From positions 1,674,001 through 1,738,000 of the forward strand of contig NZ_CP009227.1 of NCBI RefSeq assembly GCF_000775995.1: a stretch of 64,000 bases of DNA. Reading direction: 5' to 3'. Positions 1 to 9,753 of the stretch are shown here, in pieces. Both the position numbers and the translations under genes were made by a program. The DNA comes from Treponema sp. OMZ 838 (GTDB taxonomy: Bacteria; Spirochaetota; Spirochaetia; Treponematales; Treponemataceae). The stretch's first letter is position 1. Each line of letters opens with the position of its first letter. The notes beneath the pieces were generated by a model that worked only from the letters and a program-made list of their open reading frames with translations, was not told the DNA's origin and did not search any database.

Positions 1-1496
1 ATTTTGCTATTGTTACGATGGGCGCCGTTGCCGTTCCGCTGCTACCTGATTTTACCGACAAAGAAGTTAAAACCTGTCTTGAACATTCCGAAACAAACAT
101 AATCATTGTTTCGGACAAACTGATGAGCCGAGTACCCGAAACCGTTTCGGTACTTATCGATATTCAGGACTTTTCGGTTAAAAAAGGTACGGAGATAAGA
201 GACGGCACCCCTCCGCCTCATACCTGTAAAGAAGACGACACCGCTTCCGTTATTTATACGTCCGGTACGACGGGGCGTTCCAAGGGTGTGGAGCTTTCAC
301 ATAAAAACCTTGTCTGCAATGCAATCGCGGGGCAATCCTGCCAACGCATTAACGAGTATGACCGGGCTCTTTCTATTCTGCCGCTTTCGCATGTATATGA
401 ATTTACGATCGGCTTTTTGATGTTTTTCTTAAACGGCGCCTGCGTGTACTATCTCGAAGGTATTCCAACCCCGCGGATACTCCTGCCCGCTCTGTTACAG
501 GTGCGCCCGACAATGATGCTGAGCGTTCCGATCGTTATGGAAAAAATATACCGGAACAAGATACTTCCGGCTTTGACCTCCTCCCCGTTCCGGGCATGGC
601 TGTATCATACTAAGCTCGGTAAAAAAATATTAAACCGCCTTGCGGGAAAACAGCTGAAAAAAACATTCGGCGGACACCTGAAGTTTTTCGGCTTGGGCGG
701 TTCAAAAACCGATACAATCGTTGAAGAATTTTTGAGAGATGCTAAATTTCCCTATGTTATCGGCTACGGTTTGACGGAAACGGCGCCACTCATTGCCGGT
801 TCAACCGTTCGCCAAAGTGTTCCGGGCTGGATCGGTTACGCGATCCCCGATGTTGAGATTAAAATCGATAACCCTGATCCTAAAACCGGCATCGGCGAAC
901 TGCTGGTAAAAGGCCCGAATGTGATGAAAGGCTATTATCGCGACCCTGAACTCACAAAAAATTCGTTTACCGAAGACGGCTGGTTTAAAACCGGCGATCT
1001 TTTTGTGATGGACGAAAAAGGTCATCTCGCTATTAAAGGCCGCTCAAAAAACATGATCCTCGGAGCCAGCGGCGAAAATATCTACCCCGAAGATATTGAG
1101 TTTGTGCTCAATCAGCATCCGCTTGTAACGGAATCGCTCGTGGTTGAAGGGGAAAAATCTTCACTTGTCGCCTACGTACAGCTTGATGAAGAAAAACTTG
1201 CTGCTGCCGTGCAAAAAGAGCAAAGTCAAAACAAAGAAGGCTCTGCCATTCAGAATTTGCAATCCGCCGTAGCGGGCGCTGTTTCCGGCTTGACGGATGC
1301 GATGGCTTATAAACGGGCGGAAATCTTAAACGAGATTAAATTTTTTGTTAATTCCAGTGTGAATAAGATGTCACGGATCGATAAAATTGAACAGGTTGAA
1401 GCATTTGAAAAAACGGCCAGTCAAAAGATAAAACGATACCTGTATCATTTTACGAACCGCGGGAAAAAGGATACCGAGGTTTCGGCAGGAGAATAA
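1..1496 (+). CDS. AMP-forming long-chain acyl-CoA synthetase, C-terminal part (5' end outside window)
   Basis: The frame is open from base 3, and the codons before the first ATG (base 18) already read like the family (FAIVTMGAVAVPLLPDF), so the true start lies left of the window. The phosphate-binding loop YTSGTTGRSKGVELSH falls near residues 80-95 counted from base 18, GYGLTETAP near 253, and the hinge TGDLFVMDEKGHLAIKGRSK near 325-345. These are the A3, A5 and A7/A8 motifs of the ANL superfamily, which activates fatty acids as acyl-adenylates and then thioesters. The extended C-terminus fits long-chain acyl-CoA synthetases, as opposed to short-chain acetyl-CoA synthetases. Substrate length cannot be read from sequence. 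The gene ends TAA at 1494-1496, before a tRNA. Confidence 0.9.
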   Translation, partial: FAIVTMGAVAVPLLPDFTDKEVKTCLEHSETNIIIVSDKLMSRVPETVSVLIDIQDFSVKKGTEIRDGTPPPHTCKEDDTASVIYTSGTTGRSKGVELSHKNLVCNAIAGQSCQRINEYDRALSILPLSHVYEFTIGFLMFFLNGACVYYLEGIPTPRILLPALLQVRPTMMLSVPIVMEKIYRNKILPALTSSPFRAWLYHTKLGKKILNRLAGKQLKKTFGGHLKFFGLGGSKTDTIVEEFLRDAKFPYVIGYGLTETAPLIAGSTVRQSVPGWIGYAIPDVEIKIDNPDPKTGIGELLVKGPNVMKGYYRDPELTKNSFTEDGWFKTGDLFVMDEKGHLAIKGRSKNMILGASGENIYPEDIEFVLNQHPLVTESLVVEGEKSSLVAYVQLDEEKLAAAVQKEQSQNKEGSAIQNLQSAVAGAVSGLTDAMAYKRAEILNEIKFFVNSSVNKMSRIDKIEQVEAFEKTASQKIKRYLYHFTNRGKKDTEVSAGE

Positions 1497-1539
1497 TACA
1501 CCAGCCGAAGCTCCAGTGTGATAATTTTATCCGATATGC

Positions 1540-1568
1540 TTGACATTTTTTTCTATTTTCGGTATAAA
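1540..1568 (+). promoter_or_regulatory. sigma-70 promoter of tRNA-Asn
   Basis: TTGACA (1540-1545), a 17-base spacer and TATAAA (1563-1568) lie 24 bases before the tRNA, which is near-consensus spacing. Confidence 0.8.
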
Positions 1569-1592
1569 TTTGTCCATAGTTATTTATCACTT

Positions 1593-1665
1593 TCCCCTGT
1601 AGCTCAGTAGGCAGAGCAAGTGGCTGTTAACCACTGGGTCCGTGGTTCGAACCCGCGCGGGGGAG
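1593..1665 (+). tRNA. tRNA-Asn (GTT)
   Basis: Cloverleaf with a 7-bp acceptor stem (TCCCCTG with CGGGGGA, one G-U pair), a D-arm GCTC/GAGC, an anticodon stem AGTGG/CCACT around loop CTGTTAA (anticodon GTT) and a T-arm with GGTTCGAACC. Discriminator base is G at 1665 and no CCA is encoded. It has its own promoter upstream and a terminator downstream, so it is transcribed alone. Confidence 0.95.
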
Positions 1666-1671
1666 CTTCCG

Positions 1672-1704
1672 AAGCTCAAACAGTATGACTGTTTGAGCTT
1701 TTTT
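1672..1704 (+). terminator. Rho-independent terminator after tRNA-Asn
   Basis: Perfect 13-bp inverted repeat AAGCTCAAACAGT / ACTGTTTGAGCTT (1672-1684, 1688-1700) with a 3-base loop, followed by T's. It also lies just beyond the 3' end of the opposing trkH gene. Confidence 0.85.
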
Positions 1705-1716
1705 GTTTTTATCCGC

Positions 1717-3159
1717 TTATCGGCGCCAAAAGGCAGGTACGCATAAGATAACGATGGTGTACAGTTCCAAACGGCCTGCCAGCATAGAAAAAGAGAACAC
1801 AACCTTTGCCCAATGCGGAAAGAACGAAAAGTCTCCGCCGCTGCCGACTCTGCCGAATGCAGCGCCGATATTACCGACCAATGTAAGTGCTGCCGTTATG
1901 TCGGTAAGGAGATCCGCGCCGGTTAAGGCAGCCGTCAAAAACGTTACCAATAGACATACAAAATAGACGAACATAAAACCGGCAACGCTGTATACAACGT
2001 CTTTCCGTCCCGGGCGGCGGTTCAGTTGGATACTGAACACGCCATGTGGATGCAAAAGACGCTGCATTTCGTTTAAGGCTTGCTTGCGTAAAATAACCCA
2101 GCGGATCACTTTGATGCCGCCCGCTGTCGAACCGGAACACCCGCCGGTAAACATCAGTAAAAAGAGAAGCGCTTGTGCAAAGGCAGGCCATGCACAGTAG
2201 TTTACCGTAGAAAATCCGGTGGTTGTCATAATCGATGCGACATGGAAAAAACTGTGGCGAAATGCTGCCGACAATCCGTAAACCGGTACAAGCACTAATG
2301 CAATGCCGATTCCTGTAAAAAGCGCGATACGGATATACGCCCGTAATTCGGAATTCCTAAAAAATTCTTCCGGCTTTCCGGTAAAAAGGTGGAAGTAGAG
2401 GCTGAAATTCACACCCGCTAAAAACATAAACACCGTACAGATAATCTCGATGGCTGCCGAGTTATAGTATCCGACGCTGGTATTTTGCGTTGAAAACCCG
2501 CCGGTTCCGAGCGTGGAAAAGCTGTGACACATTGCTTCTAAGAATGGCATCCCCGCAATACACAAAAGGATAATTTGCAAGACCGTCATTCCCAAGTAAA
2601 TAAACCAGAGTGCTTTTGCCGTATGCGTAATTTTTGCCGTTACCTTTCCCTTATCGGGGCCGCTTGTCTCACTTTTTATCAGCTGAAAACCGCCGACACC
2701 GAGCAGCGGGAACAAGGCCACGGTTAAGGCAACAATCCCCATACCGCCGAGCCAGTGCATTTGCGTACGCCATACCCGCAGCGCCATCGGGTAGCTTTCG
2801 ATGTTCTGTAAGACGCTCGCGCCGGTGGTCGTAAAACCCGAAACCGATTCAAAAAACGCATCGCTAAAGTGCGGCACAAATCCCGACAGCATGAACGGAA
2901 CCGCACCCAATAAGCCCGCGCCGAGCCATGCGGCGCTTACCAAAAGGATTCCTTCGCGCACGGTAAGCCGAATCGGCTGCCGCTTTGTTCTTATAAATAA
3001 GAGAATTGTTATTACCCATAACACAGCCATCGGTATAAAAAACGCCGGCAGCATATTCCATTCATGCAAAAATACGGCAACTGCAACCGGAATCAAAAAA
3101 CTTCCGGCAACAATCGAAAGAATCATAAAAATGATGGTTAAACATTGGAGAAATTTCAT
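1717..3159 (-). CDS. trkH: TrkH-family potassium uptake membrane subunit
   Basis: This 480-residue, highly hydrophobic protein has the repeated membrane-pore-membrane pattern of the Trk/Ktr/HKT superfamily. The pore-loop segments are visible, for example SGFTTTGAS and MTTTGFST, and the late signature GGCSGSTAGGIKVIRW matches TrkH/KtrB closely. It forms the K+ translocating pore in the inner membrane. It overlaps the upstream trkA by 4 bases (ATGA at 3156-3159), so the two are one translationally coupled operon and almost certainly one transporter. Confidence 0.93.
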   Translation of the reverse strand: MKFLQCLTIIFMILSIVAGSFLIPVAVAVFLHEWNMLPAFFIPMAVLWVITILLFIRTKRQPIRLTVREGILLVSAAWLGAGLLGAVPFMLSGFVPHFSDAFFESVSGFTTTGASVLQNIESYPMALRVWRTQMHWLGGMGIVALTVALFPLLGVGGFQLIKSETSGPDKGKVTAKITHTAKALWFIYLGMTVLQIILLCIAGMPFLEAMCHSFSTLGTGGFSTQNTSVGYYNSAAIEIICTVFMFLAGVNFSLYFHLFTGKPEEFFRNSELRAYIRIALFTGIGIALVLVPVYGLSAAFRHSFFHVASIMTTTGFSTVNYCAWPAFAQALLFLLMFTGGCSGSTAGGIKVIRWVILRKQALNEMQRLLHPHGVFSIQLNRRPGRKDVVYSVAGFMFVYFVCLLVTFLTAALTGADLLTDITAALTLVGNIGAAFGRVGSGGDFSFFPHWAKVVFSFSMLAGRLELYTIVILCVPAFWRR

Positions 3160-4574
3160 TTTTTACCGGCGAAATATTTAATCACTTCGTCGCTTTTTGC
3201 GACTTGTACGATAATAGCGAGTTTGTCATCCGCTTCAAGGACGGTATTTCCGCCGGGGATACGGCAGCCTGTTTCGTTCGTAATGAGCAGTATGAGGAAC
3301 ACTCCGGGCATTGCAATGTCTTTCAGGCTTTTCTCTACCGCTTCCGAGTGCTCGGAAATAATAACTTCGACTATCTCAAGTTCACCTGCACCCATGGTAT
3401 GAATACGGGTAAGGTGCTTACCGCCCAGATGGCTCATAATAACGTCAACCGTAACGTCTTTGAGCGGAATCGCCACGTCCACACCGATCTTATATGCTAC
3501 GTTCGACATCACGGAGCTTTGCACCAACGCAATGGTTTTGGGGATCCCAAGCGTTTTCAGATACGCAGAGGTAATCATGTTCAGTTCGTAGTTTTGTGTT
3601 GCATTGATAACGAGATCGAAGGAATTAAGCGCAATTTCTTCTATAAATGATTCGTCGGTAACGTCGCCGCTATAGATACGCGCGTCCGGATATTCCTCTG
3701 CTGCATGCTTTGCAAGGCTGCTGTCTTTATCGATAATGGCAACTTCCCAACGGGATTTGGTACGCAGACCGAATAAGCGTTTAAACATACCGAACGAATG
3801 TTTTTCGATAAGGCTTGCTGCGACCCGTTTACCGACCTTCCCAATTCCGACTAGGGCAATCTTTTTGATGGGTTTAACCGTGAACCCGGCAAGCGCATAG
3901 AACCGCTCGATATAGTTCGGCAGTGTCAGAATCGAAATCCGCATACCGGCATGGAGCACGGTTCCTCCCGAAGGAATAGCGGTTTTATTCTCATCTTCTA
4001 CAGCGACGACAACAAAGGGATCATCGATAATACTGCGGATGTTTTGTAATATAACTCCATCCAGCTTACTGTTTGCACCGATAGTAAAACAGGTGAGCTG
4101 ATACGGAGAATCTTCGAAGGCGATAATATCACTGACAGCCCCGTGCTCAACGGCATTAATGATGGCGAGTGCTGCTTCTTGGTCGGGATGCACCAAAAAA
4201 TCGATACCCAACGTACGGTCTTTTCCAGTGTTCAGCGATGCAACGTAATTTTCATTTCTTACGCGGGCAATCTTCAGTACCTTGGGAGCAAGAGATTCGG
4301 CAACACCGCAGATAATCATATTCAGTTCGTCACTGTCGGTAAGGGTAACCAGCGCGTCTGCCCGTTGGATACCGGCCTCGGTTAAAACTTTCGGATCGTT
4401 ACCGCTCGCCTCCGTTACGATACAGTCCAAGCGGTTGGCTGCATGGCGGGCGGTTTCTTGATTTTGTTCGATAAGAACCACATTATGCTTTTTTGCGATT
4501 AATCTTCGGGCAAGCTCAACCCCTGTTACGCCTGCGCCAATAATAATGACAGTCATTTGTAATGATACTAACAC
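3156..4574 (-). CDS. trkA: TrkA-type potassium uptake regulatory subunit (two RCK domains)
   Basis: Two Rossmann nucleotide-binding units are visible, each starting with a glycine motif: VIIIGAGVTGVELARRL near the N-terminus and IALVGIGKVGKRVAASL near residue 235. Each is followed by a TrkA-C-like segment. The length (about 470 residues) matches full-size bacterial TrkA with two RCK modules, which gate TrkH in response to NAD(H) or ATP/ADP. The listed start is a GTG at 4574. An ATG six codons in (4556) is equally possible because neither has a good ribosome-binding site. It is first in the operon with trkH. Confidence 0.92.
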   Translation of the reverse strand: MLVSLQMTVIIIGAGVTGVELARRLIAKKHNVVLIEQNQETARHAANRLDCIVTEASGNDPKVLTEAGIQRADALVTLTDSDELNMIICGVAESLAPKVLKIARVRNENYVASLNTGKDRTLGIDFLVHPDQEAALAIINAVEHGAVSDIIAFEDSPYQLTCFTIGANSKLDGVILQNIRSIIDDPFVVVAVEDENKTAIPSGGTVLHAGMRISILTLPNYIERFYALAGFTVKPIKKIALVGIGKVGKRVAASLIEKHSFGMFKRLFGLRTKSRWEVAIIDKDSSLAKHAAEEYPDARIYSGDVTDESFIEEIALNSFDLVINATQNYELNMITSAYLKTLGIPKTIALVQSSVMSNVAYKIGVDVAIPLKDVTVDVIMSHLGGKHLTRIHTMGAGELEIVEVIISEHSEAVEKSLKDIAMPGVFLILLITNETGCRIPGGNTVLEADDKLAIIVQVAKSDEVIKYFAGKK

Positions 4575-4617
4575 AAAAGCATCGGCATGGACAGGGGCTT
4601 GGAAGCCATGGAAAACG

Positions 4618-4656
4618 TTCCCATTGATAATTCTTAATGAAGATTATCAATGGGAA
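4618..4656 (-). terminator. Inverted repeat, probable terminator of the beta-helix lipoprotein gene
   Basis: Perfect 14-bp arms TTCCCATTGATAAT (4618-4631) and ATTATCAATGGGAA (4643-4656) with an 11-base loop. On the minus strand a TTTT run follows shortly after. It lies between the lipoprotein gene and trkA, so it could equally separate the two transcripts. Confidence 0.55.
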
Positions 4657-4734
4657 TTCCTATTTGGGCATTTCTAAAAACTCAGGTATAGTTTTTATCC
4701 TACTCGTCTCTTTCTTGCTAGTGCGTAGGCACGG

Positions 4735-7700
4735 TTAGGGAGAAGGTTCTGTCGTGGTCAGTTTACCGTCCGAGCCGACATACCAATTTTGACTGGGAGA
4801 GCCCCCCGGCGTTACCGTGAACTTTTTATAGTTTTCGTCAACGGTAATATCGCTGTGAAGGACTTTGGTTGAAGCGTTGTACTTTGTATCCGGTACCGTA
4901 ATGCGTCCGACAGGTCTTGCACCGGTCAATTTGCCGGAAAGCTTAATATAAACATCGTCATAATCATTTTTCAAAAATATATCATTTTTCCCCTTTATAT
5001 TATCGTCGGAAGGAACAATGCGAGTACTTCTTTGCATTGTAAATTCTCCCGCTCCATCCGCGCCTTTATATACGTACATACCGCCGCCTGCGACCGATGC
5101 CTCACAGCCGTTCACATTACTATCGATAAGCGTACACGCTCCGCGCCGGACATAAATGCCCCCGCCGAGACCTCCAGAGTCGGGCGCTTTACAACCGCTG
5201 ATATGCACATGGGTAAGTGTTATCGTTCCGTTGTTTGCGATGCCTCCGCCGACACCGGTTGATCCGCGAGCCTCATTGTCTGCAATACGAACCGGTTTCT
5301 CCTGCGTACCTGTTATGGTAACCGTACCGCTATCAGCTGGGCTACTGGTACCGTAGATATGTAAGCCGCCGCCGCCGTTCACAGTTGATGCCCCTTGAGT
5401 CACTCTATTATGCCGGATAGTAACACCTTCTTTAATTGTGCATACGCCTTTTTCTCCCACGGAGATACCGCCGCCTGAAGTTTTTGCCGTATTGCCTTTT
5501 GCTTTACTGGGATCCGTTCCGTTATAGTCCTGTTCGCCGCCGATAGTACAGCCTGGCTCTATAATAAGCTTTGCGCTACGTACCGCGATGCCGCCACCGT
5601 TTTCGGCGCTATTCTTCGAAATACGCGCGCCGTCTGTTAAAGTCAGCGTACCGTTTACAGAACCGCTTGTATTTGTTTTTATGTAAGCACCGCCGCCGCT
5701 GAAAATGCCTGCATTATTGTCTTCAACACTGCCGCCCTTGACGGTATACTCTGAGTTATCGTTATAACCTCCGCCAAAATATATCCCCGCACCGCCGTTG
5801 TTAGTATTAGGAGCCATACTTGTAAGGCTATTACTTTCTACGGTAATGTTATCCAAAACTCCCGTTATATGTGATGTTACATTAGAAGGGTTGAATGCAA
5901 TACCGCCGCCTCGCAAACCTGCCGTATTACGCGAAATAATTGTCTCAGTTATAACAGCTTTCGTGTTGACACCGCCCGATGCAGCTACACATATTCCACC
6001 GCCTTCTATATCTGCCTCGCAGTCCATAATAACGCAGCCCTTTATCGTTAGCTCTTTAATATTCTTACAGAAGATACCGCCGCCCATACCATTGTCGCCT
6101 CCCCCCGCAGCCTTGCCGTTTTGAAGAGTGATGTTTTCGAGCGTAAGCTTTGTACCGGAACCCGTTACATTAAAGATACGGTGTGCATTTGCACCGAGTT
6201 CTCCCTTATTTGCGTCGAGAATATCGTAGGCACGGCCTTTATTACCGCGTATGGTGATGCTCTTGGTTACAGAAATCTCGCCATAGTTACCGGAAAGAGT
6301 ACTAGCTGTAATTTCACCATCTACAACAATCGTATCACCTACCTCTGCCTCAGTTATTGCATCTTTGAGATGCTTCCAAGCACCGGAACCGCCTCCTGCT
6401 ATCGCCGTTCCTTTTTTCAATACAAGCTCCTTATCATCGTCGTTCGAAATTAATACCCAGTCCTCCGCCTGTGAGCCCGCCTCTGTTAAATGGAAATAAT
6501 AATTATATGCAGCAGCATACCCATTAGGTAGCTTTACCAAGGTTGTATTCTTTTGAGCACCATAGTTCTGCGGCTCAATATTGATATAGGAACCTATCGC
6601 CAAGTCTTTTGCCGTTACAAAAGCGCTTTGAGAAGCGGAGCGAGCTCCTAGACACAAAGTATTTGACCCTGTCGTATTGTCTCCAATCTGTGTCCTACCT
6701 GTTATAGTAAGTGCAGCGCTACCGGAAGAGGGCTTACTCAGGTATATTCCAGGACCTCTATTGATGATTCCCGTACCAATTGTATTTTTTTGCACTGCAA
6801 CTCCGTTGAGTGTACAGCTACCTTGGTCTAGGAATATTCCCCCACCCATGCTTGCGTGGTTTCCGCTTCCTGCAGTAATACTTCCAACCATTCCGCCATT
6901 TATTGTTAAGATGCCTTTATTGTCGATACCGCCGCCGCTATTTGCTGCGATGCACTCCTGCACGATACAATCTGTCATTGTCAAGGTTCCGCCGCTTTCT
7001 ATCAGCATTGCGCCGCCGCGGCCTTGGTTGCCTGTACCTGCCGCTTTACCGTTTTTGAGGGTAAGTTTTTCAAGTATCAGTTCACCGCCATTTTTGATAG
7101 TGAAAATACGATGGGCACTCGTACTGAGCTCATCTTTATTTGCATCGAGCATATCGATAGTTGCATCATTGCCTTTTATCGTAACCTTCTTGGTTATTTC
7201 GATTGCACCGTTGTTGCCGTCAGCATTGGTTGCTTTAATTGTACCGTTTATAGAGATAACATCTCCATCTTCAACCGCTGCAACGGCAGCTTTAAGCTGT
7301 TTCCAAGCGTTCTGTCCCGCGCTTATTTCCAGTGTGTTATTGCGTTTTGTTTTATAGTATACGACTACATCCGAACTCTTATCATAGCCCTCTTTTTCCG
7401 CCCATACCGTAAGCTTATACACAGCATCCGGAACAGCAGGTAATTCTATCGTTTGAGGTGTTTGTCCGGAGCTTTTGCTTACAACCGAACTGTTGCGTTC
7501 CAATTTATATTCTACCGTAGCTCCGGTTGTAGCTGTTGACGCTTGCAGTACTACTTTTTGTACACGCGGGTCATAGACTATTTCATGCGGATCGGTTTCA
7601 CTTCCGCTCTTCGTTGTTGTTGTCCAATTGCCGGTCTGAACGGCTATAAGTACCGGACTAACTTTATTGGTACTGGTAGAAGCGACAAGTTCATCTTCGG

Positions 7701-8619
7701 AAAACAGTCCGGCTTCATCTTGCAGCCGAAACCGGTACTGCTTTACCGCGCCGCGAACCTCGACATCCGTTTTTATTCTGATAATCCATTTTTCAGTTGA
7801 AGGCGGCAATGTATCGGGCGTTACACCAGACTCAACATCTGTAAGCGCTAATTGAGCCGTTGCGCCGGCTTCTAACAAGCGCCCGCCTGCGCCGCTGATG
7901 TCGAACCCGCTTTTATCTTCTTTTACCGTTAGCGGTACTTGCACGTATGAACCGTCTCCTTCAGCAATAGAAACCTGTGCAATATCCTTATGCAGAAGTG
8001 CCGAGCCGTTTATCTCCGTATCCATACCCTGTGCTTGAAGGAACAACACATAGTAATGCTGGCCGCTTCCATCAGGGACAGCAGTCTTGCCGATTGCCCG
8101 ATAGGTAAGATTGGGCGGCGGGGTATTTGCTTTTACATTGATCTTAAATGTTTCTGAAAATTTTCTGCCGTCTTTGGCATACAGCGTAATCGTCGGCCCG
8201 ATATTCTTTTTGCCGTATTCATGTTTTTGTAAAAATTCCTTTTTATATGTGAGCGTTAATTGACTGTATGAATCCTGTGTCAGTTCATAATCATCGGGTT
8301 GTTTTGGGCTGCTTGTCGTTGTGCCGGCAACGTCTGTGGGAAAAACGATAATATCGGTAGGGGCGCCTGCATCTCCGGGCAGCTGAAAGGTGAAGTTTTT
8401 GGGATTACGAACGGTAAATGTTACCGTTACATCGCTTGATGAAGGAATACTCTGTATTGTGTCTGTATCGGTTTGTACGGTGATTGCAGGATCAAAGCCA
8501 GACCGGACAATTGCAGCCTCTGTTGCCCAATAACTTAAATAGGTGTCAATATCGGCTTGATAATTTTCACATCCGGCACATAAAACGATGGCTGCCAAAA
8601 AAATAAGAAGTTTACGCAT
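4735..8619 (-). CDS. Giant surface lipoprotein with right-handed beta-helix (Pmp-like) repeats
   Basis: 1294 residues. The N-terminus is a lipoprotein signal with Cys17 as lipid site (LCAGC, a relaxed spirochaetal lipobox). Residues about 30-430 look like a series of Ig-like or cell-wall-type beta domains. From about 435 on there are many short GGGI/GGGG turns, as in chlamydial polymorphic outer-membrane protein and parallel beta-helix repeats. A module starting AWKQLKAAVAAVEDGD (about 443) recurs as AWKHLKDAITEAEVGD (about 746), each followed by a DANK..L..AHRIF segment, so the beta-helix region contains an internal duplication. The start is set by AAGGAGG (8628-8634) before the ATG. Likely displayed on the outer membrane; ligand unknown. 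No autotransporter barrel is present. Confidence 0.8.
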   Translation of the reverse strand: MRKLLIFLAAIVLCAGCENYQADIDTYLSYWATEAAIVRSGFDPAITVQTDTDTIQSIPSSSDVTVTFTVRNPKNFTFQLPGDAGAPTDIIVFPTDVAGTTTSSPKQPDDYELTQDSYSQLTLTYKKEFLQKHEYGKKNIGPTITLYAKDGRKFSETFKINVKANTPPPNLTYRAIGKTAVPDGSGQHYYVLFLQAQGMDTEINGSALLHKDIAQVSIAEGDGSYVQVPLTVKEDKSGFDISGAGGRLLEAGATAQLALTDVESGVTPDTLPPSTEKWIIRIKTDVEVRGAVKQYRFRLQDEAGLFSEDELVASTSTNKVSPVLIAVQTGNWTTTTKSGSETDPHEIVYDPRVQKVVLQASTATTGATVEYKLERNSSVVSKSSGQTPQTIELPAVPDAVYKLTVWAEKEGYDKSSDVVVYYKTKRNNTLEISAGQNAWKQLKAAVAAVEDGDVISINGTIKATNADGNNGAIEITKKVTIKGNDATIDMLDANKDELSTSAHRIFTIKNGGELILEKLTLKNGKAAGTGNQGRGGAMLIESGGTLTMTDCIVQECIAANSGGGIDNKGILTINGGMVGSITAGSGNHASMGGGIFLDQGSCTLNGVAVQKNTIGTGIINRGPGIYLSKPSSGSAALTITGRTQIGDNTTGSNTLCLGARSASQSAFVTAKDLAIGSYINIEPQNYGAQKNTTLVKLPNGYAAAYNYYFHLTEAGSQAEDWVLISNDDDKELVLKKGTAIAGGGSGAWKHLKDAITEAEVGDTIVVDGEITASTLSGNYGEISVTKSITIRGNKGRAYDILDANKGELGANAHRIFNVTGSGTKLTLENITLQNGKAAGGGDNGMGGGIFCKNIKELTIKGCVIMDCEADIEGGGICVAASGGVNTKAVITETIISRNTAGLRGGGIAFNPSNVTSHITGVLDNITVESNSLTSMAPNTNNGGAGIYFGGGYNDNSEYTVKGGSVEDNNAGIFSGGGAYIKTNTSGSVNGTLTLTDGARISKNSAENGGGIAVRSAKLIIEPGCTIGGEQDYNGTDPSKAKGNTAKTSGGGISVGEKGVCTIKEGVTIRHNRVTQGASTVNGGGGLHIYGTSSPADSGTVTITGTQEKPVRIADNEARGSTGVGGGIANNGTITLTHVHISGCKAPDSGGLGGGIYVRRGACTLIDSNVNGCEASVAGGGMYVYKGADGAGEFTMQRSTRIVPSDDNIKGKNDIFLKNDYDDVYIKLSGKLTGARPVGRITVPDTKYNASTKVLHSDITVDENYKKFTVTPGGSPSQNWYVGSDGKLTTTEPSP

Positions 8620-8819
8620 AGGAGAAGCCTCCTTCTTTTCATATTAAGTTCAGTAGGTATTGTATCCACAGTTCCTGTTTTACAAGTTCCGGTGAGATTT
8701 ACTAATGCGGTGCTTACACTGCTCTATCCGCCTCAGCCGGATACTATCATAATACCGATTAAAGGTAAATTGTATGGATTCATTGCTTATTAACGTCGAT
8801 TTTAACATTGATTTTTTTC

Positions 8820-8848
8820 TTGACCATTTGCGATTCCGTTAGTATTTT
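8820..8848 (+). promoter_or_regulatory. Putative sigma-70 promoter of grpE-dnaK-dnaJ
   Basis: TTGACC (8820-8825), 17-base spacer, TATTTT (8843-8848), 75 bases before the preferred grpE start. No CIRCE inverted repeat (TTAGCACTC-N9-GAGTGCTAA) is visible in 8620-8923, and no hrcA precedes grpE here, so heat-shock control is not of the obvious HrcA type. Confidence 0.5.
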
Positions 8849-8923
8849 CTATCTGTCAAATAAGGAATAAAACGGCAATTCGGCCGACAGGCAGATAAAG
8901 CGCCGGATAATTTGAGGAAGGGA

Positions 8924-9658
8924 ATGACAAAAAAACATGAAAAAAAGCATGCGCAGGAGTGCGAAGCCCAACCGGTAGAGCAGAACGGTATGAACACGGA
9001 CTCCGAAGCCGGTAAAAAAGCTGCCGGTGCGAATCCGCACGGTAACAGCACGGAAAATGCCGGACAGTATGCGGCGCCGGAACAGCAAACCGGCAATCGG
9101 GAGCATGGAAAAGAGGCTGCCGGACGAACCGCTCCGGATACGGAAGCGTCAAAGGAAGCAAAGCCGGAGCCGTCCGATGCCGACAAGCTCGCATCTCTGG
9201 AAGCAAAATGCAGGGAATTGCAGGATCAATATCTGCGCAAAGCGGCGGATTTCGATAACTACCGTAAGCGCATGATAAAGGAAAAACAGGAGGCAATCGA
9301 CTACGCAAACACGAATTTGATTTCCGACCTCTTGCTGATATTGGATGACTTTGACCGCGCTATCGAGGCCGGTAAAAAGGCAGGGGAAGAAAGCGCCGCT
9401 GCTTTTATGCAGGGTGTTATGATGATCCGGAGCGGCTTATCCTCGCTGCTGGAATCAAAGTACGGGCTGCAGTATTACGAAGCGCAGGGGAAGCCCTTTA
9501 ACCCCGACATTCACGAAGCCGTTGCGACAAATCCCTCGGCGGAGGTTACGGAACCGACCGTCGGCGCGGAATTGCAAAAGGGCTATAAATTGAAGGAACG
9601 GATTCTCCGTCCGGCAAAGGTAATGGTATTGATGCCTGCACCGGCAGAGAAAAAATAA
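8924..9658 (+). CDS. grpE: GrpE nucleotide exchange factor
   Basis: About 244 residues from the ATG at 8924. The frame also opens at a TTG at 8912, but that codon abuts the GAGGAAGGG ribosome-binding site, so the ATG is preferred. The first 85 residues are charged, low-complexity and alanine/glycine/glutamate rich. The GrpE core follows: a coiled coil with YLRKAADFDNYRKRM, then DLLLILDDFDRAIEAG, and the C-terminal beta wing ending RPAKVMVL. GrpE releases ADP from DnaK in the cytoplasm. It lies 95 bases before dnaK. Confidence 0.93.
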   Translation: MTKKHEKKHAQECEAQPVEQNGMNTDSEAGKKAAGANPHGNSTENAGQYAAPEQQTGNREHGKEAAGRTAPDTEASKEAKPEPSDADKLASLEAKCRELQDQYLRKAADFDNYRKRMIKEKQEAIDYANTNLISDLLLILDDFDRAIEAGKKAGEESAAAFMQGVMMIRSGLSSLLESKYGLQYYEAQGKPFNPDIHEAVATNPSAEVTEPTVGAELQKGYKLKERILRPAKVMVLMPAPAEKK

Positions 9659-9717
9659 CAGGCTTCCGAGTACGCTCAAATGCGCTTTTCGGAGCCGTCT
9701 ATAAGACTATAAGATAG

Positions 9718-9733
9718 TATCCCGCACGGGATA
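9718..9733. promoter_or_regulatory. Short perfect palindrome in the grpE-dnaK gap
   Basis: TATCCCG-CA-CGGGATA lies 20 bases before the dnaK start and 8 bases before its AGGAG. It could be an operator or an mRNA hairpin in the dnaK leader. A weaker hairpin, GGCTTCCGA with TCGGAGCC, lies at 9661-9696 directly after grpE. Function is not established. Confidence 0.4.
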
Positions 9734-9753
9734 TATAAGAAGGAGTTTTTATT

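Noticed and set aside
6677-7357. 226-codon plus-strand ORF opposite the beta-helix gene
   Set aside because: Low-complexity Pro/Ile/Ser protein that mirrors the Gly-rich repeats on the other strand; no ribosome-binding site.
8620-8923. CIRCE/HrcA operator before grpE
   Set aside because: Looked for TTAGCACTC-N9-GAGTGCTAA; no match and no hrcA gene adjacent.
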